Positions 1-8,065 of a stretch of 49,371 bases of DNA are shown here, piece after piece; the first letter of the stretch is position 1; every line of letters begins with the position of its first letter. The DNA is from Microcystis aeruginosa Ma_MB_S_20031200_S102 (GTDB lineage Bacteria; Cyanobacteriota; Cyanobacteriia; Cyanobacteriales; Microcystaceae). The DNA lies in assembly GCA_007095845.1 (NCBI GenBank), contig SFBI01000037.1, positions 1 through 49,371 of the forward strand, written 5' to 3'. The position numbers and the translations under genes were made by a program. The notes beneath the pieces are model-generated. The model ran no database searches, was not told the origin of the DNA, and worked only from the letters and a program-made list of their open reading frames with translations.

Positions 1-127
1 ACTTACATTATGATCGATCGATCTTTGTGTCCTTTGTGTCTTTGTGGTTCGTTCCACTCCCTCTCTAGGAGGAATGTATCTTAGAGTACATTTTACCCAC
101 CAAATCCAAGAGAGCCGATAAGCAATT
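1..127. repeat. Dispersed repeat, copy 1
   Basis: The stretch contains GTGTCCTTTGTGTCTTTGTG followed by GTATCTTAGAGTACATTTT. A similar sequence occurs on the opposite strand at about 33863-34010, and a shorter match lies at about 43018-43066. It lies upstream of glyA and is probably non-coding repeat DNA. The left end may lie outside the window. Confidence 0.7.
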
Positions 128-224
128 AAGCTCACCGGTGTGTTGGAAGATTAGAGATTGTGCCAAAATGGAAAAAGCGACCCAATGATTACAGGCAAAT
201 TGTTCAAGAAAGGATCGAGTAACC

Positions 225-1508
225 GTGACTGATACCAACCTAGATATACTATCCCTGACCGATCCAGCGATCGCAGGGATTCTGCAAAAAGAACTGCAAC
301 GTCAAAGAGATCACCTAGAATTAATCGCTAGTGAAAACTTTACCTCCGCTGCTGTCATGGCCGCCCAGGGTTCGGTTTTAACCAATAAATATGCGGAAGG
401 ACTGCCCAAAAAACGCTACTATGGCGGTTGCGAATACATTGACGAAGCGGAACAATTAGCGATTGATCGGGTTAAACGATTATTTGGGGCAAACCACGCT
501 AATGTACAACCCCACTCCGGGGCCCAAGCTAATTTCGCCGTTTTTCTGACCCTCTTGCAGCCCGGCGATACGATTATGGGTATGGATCTCTCCCACGGTG
601 GTCATCTTACCCACGGTTCCCCCGTCAACGTTTCTGGGAAATGGTTCCGGGTAGTACAGTATGGAGTAAGTCCCGAAAACGAGCGCCTGGACTACGATCT
701 CATCCTTGACATCGCCCGCAAGGAAAAACCCAAACTAATTATCTGCGGTTATTCTGCCTACTCGCGCCGGATTGATTTCGAGAAATTCCGCGCCATCGCT
801 GACGAAGTGGGGGCCTACCTGATGGCAGATATCGCCCATATTGCCGGTTTAGTGGCCACCGGTCATCATCCTAACCCGCTACCCCACTGTGATGTGGTCA
901 CTACCACCACTCACAAAACCCTGCGCGGCCCTAGGGGGGGGTTAATTATGACCAAAGACGAGGAATTAGGCAAAAAATTCGATAAATCCGTCTTCCCCGG
1001 TAGCCAAGGCGGTCCCCTAGAACACGTGATTGCGGCGAAAGCGGTGGCTTTTGGGGAAGCATTGAAACCAGAGTTTAAAATCTATTCGGGCCAAGTAATC
1101 GCTAATGCCCAAGCTTTAGCCGGTCAGTTGAAGGCTAGAGGGATTAAAATTGTCACTGATGGTACGGATAATCACTTAATGTTACTCGATTTGAGATCCG
1201 TGGGCATGACTGGAAAAGAGGCCGATCGCTTAGTGAGTACCATTAATATTACCGCTAATAAAAACACTGTTCCCTTCGATCCCGAGTCTCCCTTTGTTAC
1301 CAGTGGTCTGCGCTTGGGTTCCCCGGCTATGACCACCAGAGGACTAGGAGAAACGGAATTTATCGAGATTGGCAACATTATCGCCGATATTCTCCTTAAT
1401 CCCGGTGATGAACCCCTGAGAACTGCTTGCCGTCAACGGGTAGCCAAACTCTGTGAAAGCTTCCCCCTCTATCCCCATCTCCATATTTCCGTCCCCGCCT
1501 TGGCCTAA
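225..1508 (+). CDS. glyA: Serine hydroxymethyltransferase
   Basis: This PLP enzyme interconverts serine and glycine and loads tetrahydrofolate with a one-carbon unit in the cytosol. In cyanobacteria it also takes part in photorespiratory glycine use. The 427-residue protein has the usual family length. The PLP lysine is K231 in the motif [14 protein letters not shown], and the N-terminal segment around residues 30-70 ([24 protein letters not shown]) is typical. The start is a GTG with an AAGGA about twelve bases upstream; no ATG near it would give a full-length protein. A weak inverted repeat follows the stop and may separate it from the next gene on the same strand, 78 bp downstream. Confidence 0.97.
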   Translation: MTDTNLDILSLTDPAIAGILQKELQRQRDHLELIASENFTSAAVMAAQGSVLTNKYAEGLPKKRYYGGCEYIDEAEQLAIDRVKRLFGANHANVQPHSGAQANFAVFLTLLQPGDTIMGMDLSHGGHLTHGSPVNVSGKWFRVVQYGVSPENERLDYDLILDIARKEKPKLIICGYSAYSRRIDFEKFRAIADEVGAYLMADIAHIAGLVATGHHPNPLPHCDVVTTTTHKTLRGPRGGLIMTKDEELGKKFDKSVFPGSQGGPLEHVIAAKAVAFGEALKPEFKIYSGQVIANAQALAGQLKARGIKIVTDGTDNHLMLLDLRSVGMTGKEADRLVSTINITANKNTVPFDPESPFVTSGLRLGSPAMTTRGLGETEFIEIGNIIADILLNPGDEPLRTACRQRVAKLCESFPLYPHLHISVPALA

Positions 1509-1526
1509 AACGAGAGATAATAAAAA

Positions 1527-1565
1527 TTCATAATTGGCGATTGCCTGTCAGTTGCCAATTGTGAA
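1527..1565 (+). terminator. Imperfect hairpin after glyA
   Basis: The arms TTCATAATTGGC and GCCAATTGTGAA pair with one mismatch around a 15-base loop. There is no long T-run after it, so it may be a weak terminator or an mRNA-stabilising hairpin. Confidence 0.4.
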
Positions 1566-1586
1566 TTAAATCGCCCCCCAATTCCC

Positions 1587-2651
1587 ATGTCCGGAGATTT
1601 ATACTATCTAATTGCTTTTCTGATCGCCCATACCGTGGTACTTTGGAGTACCCCCCTCGTCAGAACCGTCGGACTGAAAAGCGGTTACGTCGATAAACCC
1701 AACGAAAGGAAAGTCCACGAAAAACCCATGGTTCGACTGGGGGGAGTTTCGATCTTTATTGGCGCTTTAACTGCCCTCCTAATCGTTTGGTGGTTGGGAG
1801 GGTTTGCTGGTTTAAAAAGCGATCGAGAATGGGAAGTGTGGGGTGTAACCTTAGGCGGTTTGGGATTTTTCCTCATCGGTCTAGCGGATGATCTTTTTAA
1901 TCTTTCGCCCCTCAATCGTCTGGTAATGCAGTTTAGCGTCGCTTTTCTAGCTTGGCAAGCCGGCGTTAGGATCGATTTCCTCTCTATTCCCTTCGGCGAT
2001 TTATTACAAATTCATTGGCTAAGTTTACCGATTACTCTCCTCTGGTTAGTGGGGATGGCTAATGCGATTAACTGGATTGACGGTTTAGATGGATTAGCGG
2101 CGGGGGTTTCGGGTATATCTGCCGTGGTGATTTTGATTGTAACTTTGGTGATGGGACAACCGGCCGCCGCTATTATTGCCGCCGCTTTAGCCGGTGGAGC
2201 CTTGGGTTTTCTGCGTTACAATTTTAACCCCGCTCAAATTTTTATGGGGGATGGTGGGGCCTATTTTATGGGTTTTACCCTGGCGGGTGTGGCGGTGATT
2301 GGATTGGCTAAAACCACTGCTGTGACTACCGTTGCCGTTACCGCCGTCTTACTACCCTATCTCATCCTCGCGGTTCCTCTCCTCGATATGTCCACGGTGA
2401 TTATTTCCCGTCTCAAACGCGGAAAATCCCCTTTTGTGGCTGATAAACGTCATTTACACCATCGTTTACTGAAAGCAGGTATCTCTCACCGTCTGACAGT
2501 ATTATTTATCTACGCCCTCACTCTCTGGGTGGGCAGTTTAGCCCTCGGTTTTTCCAATGTTCCCAGTGGTTGGGGTTTTGCCTTTGGTGCGACTCTCCTC
2601 CTCGGTTATGTCGGTTGGCAAGTCTGGCGCAATCGTGGCAGTGAACCGTAA
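1587..2651 (+). CDS. Undecaprenyl-phosphate glycosyl-1-phosphate transferase, WecA/MraY type
   Basis: A polytopic membrane enzyme of glycosyltransferase family 4, which transfers a sugar-1-phosphate from a UDP-sugar to undecaprenyl phosphate to begin O-antigen, teichoic-acid-like or exopolysaccharide synthesis. The 354-residue protein has about ten hydrophobic spans. Family motifs are in order: the Mg-binding Asp pair D101-D102 (GLADDLFNLSP), NAINWIDGLDGLAAG near residue 160, FMGDGGAYFMG near 220, and HLHHRLL near 290. The last motif points to the WecA/TagO branch rather than to MraY itself. The exact sugar is not visible. The Wzm/Wzt exporter 2.3 kb downstream, on the other strand, could act in the same glycan pathway, which is inference. 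Confidence 0.9.
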   Translation: MSGDLYYLIAFLIAHTVVLWSTPLVRTVGLKSGYVDKPNERKVHEKPMVRLGGVSIFIGALTALLIVWWLGGFAGLKSDREWEVWGVTLGGLGFFLIGLADDLFNLSPLNRLVMQFSVAFLAWQAGVRIDFLSIPFGDLLQIHWLSLPITLLWLVGMANAINWIDGLDGLAAGVSGISAVVILIVTLVMGQPAAAIIAAALAGGALGFLRYNFNPAQIFMGDGGAYFMGFTLAGVAVIGLAKTTAVTTVAVTAVLLPYLILAVPLLDMSTVIISRLKRGKSPFVADKRHLHHRLLKAGISHRLTVLFIYALTLWVGSLALGFSNVPSGWGFAFGATLLLGYVGWQVWRNRGSEP

Positions 2652-2718
2652 GCGGTCTTAAACTAGAAAAAAGATTGATAATTAAGATAGCGGCAGGATA
2701 ACTCTGGGAGTTTAGCAA

Positions 2719-3018
2719 ATGTCTAACGAAACCGTAACTTATTCCCTTGAAACAGTCCTCAAGGAAATCAAAGACAGCATCAAGGAAGTCAACCACAAAG
2801 CTGATAGAATCGATCAACGTCTGACAAAATTAGAAATCGGACAGGCAGAACTTAAAGGAGAAATTAAAGCTTTAGATGAGCGACTAAGCACAAAAATTGA
2901 CGGATTGACCGCTAGAGTTGCCTATCAAGAGTTTACTAATCGAGGCATTTTAATCGCCCTTGTTGTTGCTATTTTAGGAGGAGCAGCTAAACTTTTTGGG
3001 TTTATTGGCAACCCCTAG
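2719..3018 (+). CDS. Small membrane-tethered coiled-coil protein, copy 1
   Basis: A 99-residue protein of unknown function. It begins with SNETVTYSLETVL, continues with a heptad-patterned charged helix from about residue 12 to 70, and ends in one hydrophobic span (GILIALVVAILGGAAKLFG). This layout resembles small XhlA-like or DUF1640-like coiled-coil membrane anchors, but the match is by architecture only. The GGGAG upstream of the ATG is a usable ribosome-binding site. It is the first of three tandem relatives; the next starts 86 bp downstream and shares the first ten residues exactly. The predicted topology is a single C-terminal membrane anchor with the coiled coil in the cytosol. Confidence 0.75.
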   Translation: MSNETVTYSLETVLKEIKDSIKEVNHKADRIDQRLTKLEIGQAELKGEIKALDERLSTKIDGLTARVAYQEFTNRGILIALVVAILGGAAKLFGFIGNP

Positions 3019-3104
3019 AAGTTGCCCTTAGCATCATAAATTTTTCCTATATTATTTTTTCAGCAAGCCCTAATTAAAGTTATCAAAAGTAGGAGTTTAG
3101 GAAA

Positions 3105-3401
3105 ATGTCTAACGAAACCGTAACTTATTCCCTTGAAGCAGTCCTGACAAGGATTGAGGGAAAAATCGACTCTTTACAAAGAGATGTTAATGAGCGTCTC
3201 ACTAAGCTAGAGATAGGACAATCAGAAATAAGGGGAGATATTAAAGCTCTAGATTCTAAAGTTATGGAAATAGAAAAGCGTATTGATGACCTGAATGCAC
3301 GGGTGAATATTAGCACGAATGGGTTTCTTGGCATTGTCGGAATTTTGGTAACAGGAATACTAGGCATTCTGGGAAAAATCGTCTTTTTTCCTAATCCCTA
3401 A
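3105..3401 (+). CDS. Small membrane-tethered coiled-coil protein, copy 2
   Basis: A 98-residue paralogue of the preceding gene. The N-terminus SNETVTYSLEAVL and the central segment RLTKLEIGQ are shared with copy 1, followed by a coiled coil and a C-terminal hydrophobic span (GFLGIVGILVTGILGILG). The ribosome-binding sequence is GTAGGAG about ten bases before ATG, the same as in the broken third copy. Nucleotide identity to copy 3 is higher than to copy 1, so copies 2 and 3 are the more recent duplication. The function is unknown. Homotypic or heterotypic coiled-coil pairing between the copies is plausible but not shown. Confidence 0.75.
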   Translation: MSNETVTYSLEAVLTRIEGKIDSLQRDVNERLTKLEIGQSEIRGDIKALDSKVMEIEKRIDDLNARVNISTNGFLGIVGILVTGILGILGKIVFFPNP

Positions 3402-3484
3402 AAGTTGTCTTTAGTCGTGCATATCGGCAATTTTGATGCCTTGTCGATTAGAGAAAAAATCAGCAAAAGTAGGAGTTTTGCAAA

Positions 3485-3655
3485 ATGTCTAACGAAACCG
3501 TAAGTTATTCCCTTGAAACGGTCCTGACAAGGATTGAGGGAAAAATCGACTCTTTACAAAGAGATGTTAATAAGCTAGAGATAGGACAATCAGAAATAAG
3601 GGGGATATTAAAGCCGGTTCTTCGTTACTTGGTATGGTTCGATATGGGGGCATAA
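3485..3655 (+). pseudogene. Broken third copy of the coiled-coil gene
   Basis: The first 40 or so codons match copy 2 almost perfectly, including the GTAGGAG ribosome-binding site. Copy 3 lacks twelve bases in frame (the ERLT codons). It has also lost one base in the run AGGGGGATATT, where copy 2 reads AGGGGAGATATT, which shifts the frame. Homology stops at position 3615, exactly where an ISL3-like miniature element begins. The remaining open frame runs 56 codons into that element and lacks the rest of the coiled coil and the membrane span. Confidence 0.8.
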
Positions 3656-3802
3656 ATCGACTAAATCGTTATCTGGCAAGAGATTTAATTGATTAGTTCG
3701 CTCTAGATCAAAAATAATTGACAAAAATCGCTAAATGCCTTTCTATACAAGGGTTACATCCTCTATAACCCCCGTTCATTGCATAACATAAACCGAAGAG
3801 CC
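3616..3802 (+). mobile_element. ISL3-like miniature inverted-repeat element, copy 1
   Basis: The 187-bp element has ends GGTTCTTCGTTACTTGG and (on the other strand) GGCTCTTCGGTTTATG, imperfect inverted repeats of about 20 bp. The GGCTCTTCG start is typical of the ISL3 insertion-sequence family (from memory). Near-identical copies occur at 24064-24249 (inverted) and 25532-25717. No clear target duplication is visible. It truncates the third coiled-coil gene. Confidence 0.8.
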
Positions 3803-3990
3803 AGAACTGTTCAGTTTTCTCATAAATTACCTCGATTACATAACAATCACATTTAGGAACTATTCTGACTTCTGCTAGGCACTCCGTCACTCTCGTCGGC
3901 AACGCAATTGAAGTCCCTGATAACTTGACTAACCCTTTGACAAAGCCTCGATTAGAGGAATTACTGTCATGGGATGTGACGATTCCGCCA
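3803..3990 (-). pseudogene. Possible TnpB-like transposase fragment
   Basis: On the minus strand this stretch reads as an open frame with the segment EVRIVPKCDCYVIEVIYEK, which resembles a conserved region of cyanobacterial IS200/IS605 TnpB (OrfB) proteins. The fragment is cut off at its 3' end by the miniature element and has no start codon in context. The opposite strand is also open here, so the assignment is tentative. Nothing else in the 3803-4029 gap looks coding. Confidence 0.35.
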
Positions 3991-4029
3991 AGCAGACAAA
4001 TGGTACTTTATTTTCCTGCAAGTTCCTGG

Positions 4030-4461
4030 TTACTGATCCTTGTTTGCTGAACTAGCGCCGCGATATTTGAGAGATGAGGAGCGAACTGGGTTAGCCACTG
4101 TGGGATTATTGGTGATTTTAACCTCCGCACCGCGATATTTACCCCCTCGCTCCTTGACAGGAGCCTCGGCAACTGTTGGCTCAATGTAGGCGGCGCCACG
4201 GTACTTTTTCTCGCCGGCAGTTTCTGGAGTGGGGACGGGGACATTCTTTTGTTCTTCTCGTCCTTGCCATAAAAAGGTGACGACAATCACAACTGTCAAG
4301 AGAATTAATAGCTGAATCTGCCAAGGAGCTAAAACCAGACTCAAAACTAGGCTAATTACCGTAGCGGCACTGGCCAGATAAGCGATCTCATCGCTGGACT
4401 TCTGCCAGAAATAGGCAGCCAAGGCAGCGGTGAATAGTGGCAACAAAAACAAATAGGACAT
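4030..4461 (-). CDS. Membrane protein with three YRG (DUF4278-like) motifs
   Basis: A 143-residue protein with three hydrophobic spans (about residues 3-20, 25-45 and 49-66), then a Pro/Glu-rich linker and a soluble tail. The tail carries the motif KYRGA three times, at residues 86-90, 108-112 and 132-136. The tyrosine-arginine-glycine motif is the hallmark of DUF4278, a short cyanobacterial family of unknown function that usually carries one copy. The ATG is preceded by AAGGTGAGG about ten bases upstream. The neighbours are unrelated and no operon partner is visible. The function is unknown; the repeated YRG elements may be short binding modules exposed on the cytosolic side. Confidence 0.7.
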   Translation of the reverse strand: MSYLFLLPLFTAALAAYFWQKSSDEIAYLASAATVISLVLSLVLAPWQIQLLILLTVVIVVTFLWQGREEQKNVPVPTPETAGEKKYRGAAYIEPTVAEAPVKERGGKYRGAEVKITNNPTVANPVRSSSLKYRGASSANKDQ

Positions 4462-4698
4462 TCTGGGTACACCTCACCTTGTTACGCAAGTGAACCAATC
4501 TCCCTATATATTACCTCCCTCGCTTCGATCGGGGAAAAATATTAATTTAGCTTATAGGAGCTATAAGTTTTATTTTGTCAATCCTTCTTTACAATTTGTA
4601 AAAATATTGTTACATTTATTTACATGAGCTAAAAGTTAAAGCAAAACAGCTAAGACAGCAAGCCAGTTCAGACCGTTTCGAGGAGTATCAAACAACTT

Positions 4699-4749
4699 AT
4701 GGTTCGTTTGTCTCGATACAACGGTGAAAAACTGGGTTTACTAGCTTAA
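4699..4749 (+). CDS. Possible 16-codon mini-ORF
   Basis: An ATG preceded by CGAGGAG opens a 16-codon frame (MVRLSRYNGEKLGLLA). It lies in the transcribed-looking stretch that ends at the terminator at 4819-4844. Nothing else supports translation, and it may be chance. The rest of the 4462-4963 gap shows no other coding signal. Confidence 0.2.
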   Translation: MVRLSRYNGEKLGLLA

Positions 4750-4790
4750 AAAGTTTTCGGGGTTTGGGTTTGCCCCCTTGACGGATTTGC

Positions 4791-4844
4791 TTGAGTTCTC
4801 CTACATAACTTAGCGCTACCTCGGCTGGACACCGAGGTTTTTTA
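4791..4844 (+). ncRNA. Candidate sRNA 3' end: anti-SD-like motif plus terminator
   Basis: The 15-mer TTGAGTTCTCCTACA is followed after twelve bases by a CCTCGG/CCGAGG hairpin and a T-run. The same 15-mer and the same stem sequence recur on the minus strand at 12933-12979. CTCCTAC is complementary to the GTAGGAG ribosome-binding sites seen upstream of the coiled-coil genes. No known RNA family was recognised, and the 5' end is unknown. Confidence 0.4.
4819..4844 (+). terminator. Intrinsic terminator
   Basis: A six-base-pair stem CCTCGG/CCGAGG with a 7-base loop is followed directly by TTTTTTATTT. It points along the plus strand, with no annotated gene directly upstream except the candidate small RNA or mini-ORF. 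Confidence 0.75.
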
Positions 4845-4883
4845 TTTGGTTACAGTGTTTTTGAGCAAATAAACCCTAGATAC

Positions 4884-4906
4884 GGTTTGCTGAAAAAGTG
4901 TCTTGG
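4884..4906. repeat. Short dispersed repeat (TTTGCTGAAAAAGT family)
   Basis: The core GGTTTGCTGAAAAAGT recurs with small changes at 8569-8593, 25722-25748, 40892-40920 and 42724-42752. All are intergenic and are often followed by a CTTGG or TTTTC segment. The function is unknown. Confidence 0.6.
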
Positions 4907-4963
4907 CGAGGTTAGAGTGTGACGTTTTAAAGTTTTTAGATTTATTCAGCAAGCTCTACTTAA

Positions 4964-5719
4964 TTAAAAACTAACTTCGTTTTGATGCACGGAATCCAAA
5001 TAAAACTTGATCACATCTTCTGATGTACCCTGACATTGCAACTGACCTTTATTTAGCCAAATTGCTTGGTCACAGGACTCTTGAATTAAAGTCAAATCGT
5101 GGGAAACAACTAAAATAGTAGCGTTAGAGTTCCAGAATTTTTTTAAACGTCGTTTACACTTATTTTTAAAACTTTCATCCCCGACGGAAAGGACTTCATC
5201 AAGAATAAGAATATCGGGGTGAACCTCTGTTGCGATCGCAAATCCTAAACGAGCCACCATACCAGAAGAAAGAGATTTCACCGGCGCTCCTATATATTCT
5301 TCTAACTCAGCAAAGTCAAGGATATCTTTGGTTTTTTCCTTCATTTCCTGACGCGAGAATCCCAGCATTACCCCATAGAGAATAATATTATCTTTTACTG
5401 GTAAATCTAGATCAAAACCTGCCCCTAATTCAATTAGAGAGGCAATTTGTCCCCTAACTCTCACCATTCCCTTTGTCGGTTCTAGAATACCACAAATAAC
5501 TTTTAAGAGGGTAGATTTTCCTGCGCCATTAGCTCCAATGATACCTAATTTTGCTCCAGAATTAATGACTAAATCTATATTGTCTAGAACTAATTTTTTG
5601 GCTGGTTGACGATATTTACCTTCAAGGAGAGAGAAGATTGTCCTTTTCAGATCGTAGGAGAATTCTTCTTGAGTACGTCTTTGGAGAGACACTTGATCGA
5701 GTCGAATTACTTCTGTCAT
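4964..5719 (-). CDS. Polysaccharide ABC exporter ATPase (Wzt/TagH type)
   Basis: The ATP-binding subunit of an ABC exporter that moves lipid-linked polysaccharide or a similar polymer across the inner membrane. The 251-residue protein has Walker A GANGAGKST at residues 62-70, the signature LSSGM near 146 and Walker B LILDEVLSVGD near 170. The long N-terminal extension before Walker A and the RTIFSLLEGKYR segment are typical of the Wzt/TagH branch. It lacks the C-terminal carbohydrate-binding domain that some Wzt proteins carry, so its substrate recognition is probably of the domain-less type. Its ATG directly follows the stop of the permease gene, so the two are co-transcribed. Confidence 0.92.
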   Translation of the reverse strand: MTEVIRLDQVSLQRRTQEEFSYDLKRTIFSLLEGKYRQPAKKLVLDNIDLVINSGAKLGIIGANGAGKSTLLKVICGILEPTKGMVRVRGQIASLIELGAGFDLDLPVKDNIILYGVMLGFSRQEMKEKTKDILDFAELEEYIGAPVKSLSSGMVARLGFAIATEVHPDILILDEVLSVGDESFKNKCKRRLKKFWNSNATILVVSHDLTLIQESCDQAIWLNKGQLQCQGTSEDVIKFYLDSVHQNEVSF

Positions 5720-6538
5720 TTATAATAAATCCATAAATAAATGTCGCCATAGTCGGAAGCAAGTCCAACCAATTCCTAAGATGATAATCCCACCAAGTAG
5801 AGATTGAAAAATCAAACCAAAATCCGGTAATCCCGGGGAAAGGGACAATTGGCGAATACTTTCAATTACTGGTAATAATGGGTTTAATAGCAGGAATGGT
5901 TGTACGGAGGGAGGGATAATTTCTGGGGGATAAAAAATCGGGCTGCTAATCCAAGCGACAAAACAAACAATTTCGTAGAAATAGGGTAAGTCTCTGAAGA
6001 AAACGTAGAGGGTACTAACGAAAAAACCCACTCCCGTGCAAACAAGAGAAAGACCAGTCACAGGAAGAATCAGAGCAATTACATTAATTAAACTTTGAGA
6101 CTTCCAGAGAGTTACTATAGCCAAAAGGGGAAAGATACTAATAGCAAATTGGAAAATATTTGCCACTACCATAGAAACGGGAAAAATGCTAACTGGCAGG
6201 CGAATTTTATTTAAAATACTGCCATTACCAACGATACTAGGTAAAGCTTGGTTAGTGGAAGCATTAAAGAAATTTATTACGACTAAACCAGTGAAAGCCG
6301 CTAGGACATAGTTAACTATAGAATTATCAAAATAAGAGGCGAAAACCGTGCCGAAAATTGCCGTGTATAGTGCCGTCATAATCGCGGGATTTAACAAAGA
6401 CCAGTAAACCCCCAGAAAAGAACCCCGATAGCGTCCTTTGAGATTACGTTCCACTAAAACACTAAGCAATTCGTAATATCGCCGCGCTGTTGACCATCTA
6501 GTTTTTGTCTGGAGATCGGTCATAGGGATAATTGTCAT
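5720..6538 (-). CDS. Polysaccharide ABC exporter permease (Wzm type, ABC-2)
   Basis: The membrane subunit of the same exporter, 272 residues with six hydrophobic spans. The N-terminal amphipathic segment (YELLSVLVERNLKGRYRGSF) and the LGVYWSLLNPAIM segment are typical of ABC-2 permeases of the Wzm/TagG branch. It is first in a two-gene minus-strand operon with the ATPase; no bases separate the two reading frames. The start may be the first ATG or M6. Likely substrates are O-antigen-like or exopolysaccharide chains, but the sequence does not tell which. Confidence 0.92.
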   Translation of the reverse strand: MTIIPMTDLQTKTRWSTARRYYELLSVLVERNLKGRYRGSFLGVYWSLLNPAIMTALYTAIFGTVFASYFDNSIVNYVLAAFTGLVVINFFNASTNQALPSIVGNGSILNKIRLPVSIFPVSMVVANIFQFAISIFPLLAIVTLWKSQSLINVIALILPVTGLSLVCTGVGFFVSTLYVFFRDLPYFYEIVCFVAWISSPIFYPPEIIPPSVQPFLLLNPLLPVIESIRQLSLSPGLPDFGLIFQSLLGGIIILGIGWTCFRLWRHLFMDLL

Positions 6539-6765
6539 TTCTTCAGTATTCAGTGCCTTATTCTAAACGATTACCGTCAATCTTGTCTATCGATCGAGAG
6601 GGGACTCTAATTTTTGTCCAGTCCCCGACGACTCTCCCTCTGGGGAAAAAGTTCCCCTGCTGGGCTATTTATCCGGCTCAAAAAGCTGAAAAACCGCTAA
6701 AAGTCTCTTTTTGTAGGGTTGAATTCGTTTTTTAGGGGCAGCCTCAGCCAATTGACCTAGACTCT

Positions 6766-6898
6766 AAGTAAGTGGTTCTGATTAAATAGAAGACAGATTT
6801 TGCCTTTGATCCCCCCTGAACTCCTTGATAAGGGGGGTGGGTATCCCCCCTGCTCCCCTTAATAAGGGAATCTGACAATTTTTGACAACTACTTAATT
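6766..6898. repeat. Intergenic repeat with palindromic pieces
   Basis: The 6539-7026 gap holds no convincing gene. It contains AAGTGGTTCTGATTAA near 6769 and TTGACAACTACTTAATT near 6882, which could be degenerate ends of a miniature element. Between them are two related blocks, each ending in a TTGATAAGGGG- or TTAATAAGGG-like string. Confidence 0.4.
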
Positions 6899-7026
6899 AG
6901 CAGTTTTGCCCAGAAAATAGACACCAGATCAAAGTCAAGAAATGCCGATTTAAACAGAGCTAATCTCAGAAAAACTGGAGTCAAAAACTAGTAACTGAAC
7001 AATTTCTCTACGAATCAACTAATAAT

Positions 7027-7902
7027 TTAATCTAATTGATGTCCCGTCAGTGCAACAAAGATATCTTCGAGGTTAGAAGGGCGACACATCACCCCAGTTT
7101 TATCGCTCAAACTGTCAAGATAGGCATTAGCATCAGCCACAGTGGGGAAGAATTTATAATCGATTTTATCGCCAACTTGTTTCATAACTAAACCCTCACC
7201 ATATTTAGTGCGGAAATCCGCTAGAGTTCCTAATTCGATTAATTTGCCCGCATCCATGATACCAATTCTGCCCGGGTTTCCCATGGCATTATCCTGACAG
7301 AGAAATTCCACTTCTTCCATGTAGTGAGTGGTTAACAAAATTGTCATTCCTTGCCGGTTTAAATCGCGAATTACTTCCCACAAACGACGACGATTTTGGG
7401 GGTCTAAACCGACAGTCGGTTCATCGAGAAAGAGGATTTTTGGTTCGTGAAGAAGCGCACGAGCAATCTGTAAACGTCGTTTCATCCCTCCGGAAAGAGT
7501 TTTGGCAAGGGTAGATTTTCGATCGCTTAAACTGACATAATCTAAATAGCGATCGATTAATTCCTGCCTCTGGGGATTGGGGATATGGTGCATCCGTCCG
7601 TGAAATTCCATATTTTCCCAGACGGTTAATTCCCCATCAACGCTAATCTGTTGCAAGACTACCCCTATATTTCTTTTCACCTGATCGCGGTATTTTTTCA
7701 CATCATACCCCGCCACTTCAATTTCTCCTTGACTTGCTTCGGTTAGGGTGATAATCATGCGGATTGTCGTCGATTTTCCCGCACCGTTGGGACCGAGTAA
7801 ACCAAAGATTTCCCCTTTTTCGATGGCAAAGGAAAGCTCGTTAACTACCGGGAGATTGTTATAGATTTTAGAAACTCGATCGAGAGCAATAGCGGCGGTC
7901 AT
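7027..7902 (-). CDS. ABC transporter ATPase, DrrA/CcmA type
   Basis: A 291-residue ATPase of the drug/antibiotic or polymer export group. It has Walker A GPNGAGKST near residue 38, the signature LSGGMKRRLQIARAL near 138 and Walker B LFLDEPTVGLDPQ near 158. The switch histidine lies in LLTTHYMEE. The C-terminal ~60 residues (LEDIFVALTGHQL) match the DrrA-type tail. No permease gene is next to it, so its ABC-2 partner must be encoded elsewhere. A slightly unusual segment (CQDNAMGNPGRIGIMD) sits where most relatives have a shorter DRVAIID-like stretch. The substrate cannot be predicted. Confidence 0.88.
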   Translation of the reverse strand: MTAAIALDRVSKIYNNLPVVNELSFAIEKGEIFGLLGPNGAGKSTTIRMIITLTEASQGEIEVAGYDVKKYRDQVKRNIGVVLQQISVDGELTVWENMEFHGRMHHIPNPQRQELIDRYLDYVSLSDRKSTLAKTLSGGMKRRLQIARALLHEPKILFLDEPTVGLDPQNRRRLWEVIRDLNRQGMTILLTTHYMEEVEFLCQDNAMGNPGRIGIMDAGKLIELGTLADFRTKYGEGLVMKQVGDKIDYKFFPTVADANAYLDSLSDKTGVMCRPSNLEDIFVALTGHQLD

Positions 7903-8065
7903 AGTTACAAAAGTTAATATTCTAGCTATGGATTAGTGTAACCGAATTAGCCCAACTCGACGGCGATTTTATCCTTCCCCTCGGGATCATCCTATCGACT
8001 TTGGTTTTATCTCATCACAATCAGATTAGAATACGGATAAAAAATTTTGACTTTGCTGGTATCAG

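Noticed and set aside
6532-6735. Plus-strand open frame of 67 codons upstream of the Wzm gene
   Set aside because: It overlaps the divergent permease start, has no ribosome-binding site and no protein-like pattern; most of it runs through repeat-like DNA.
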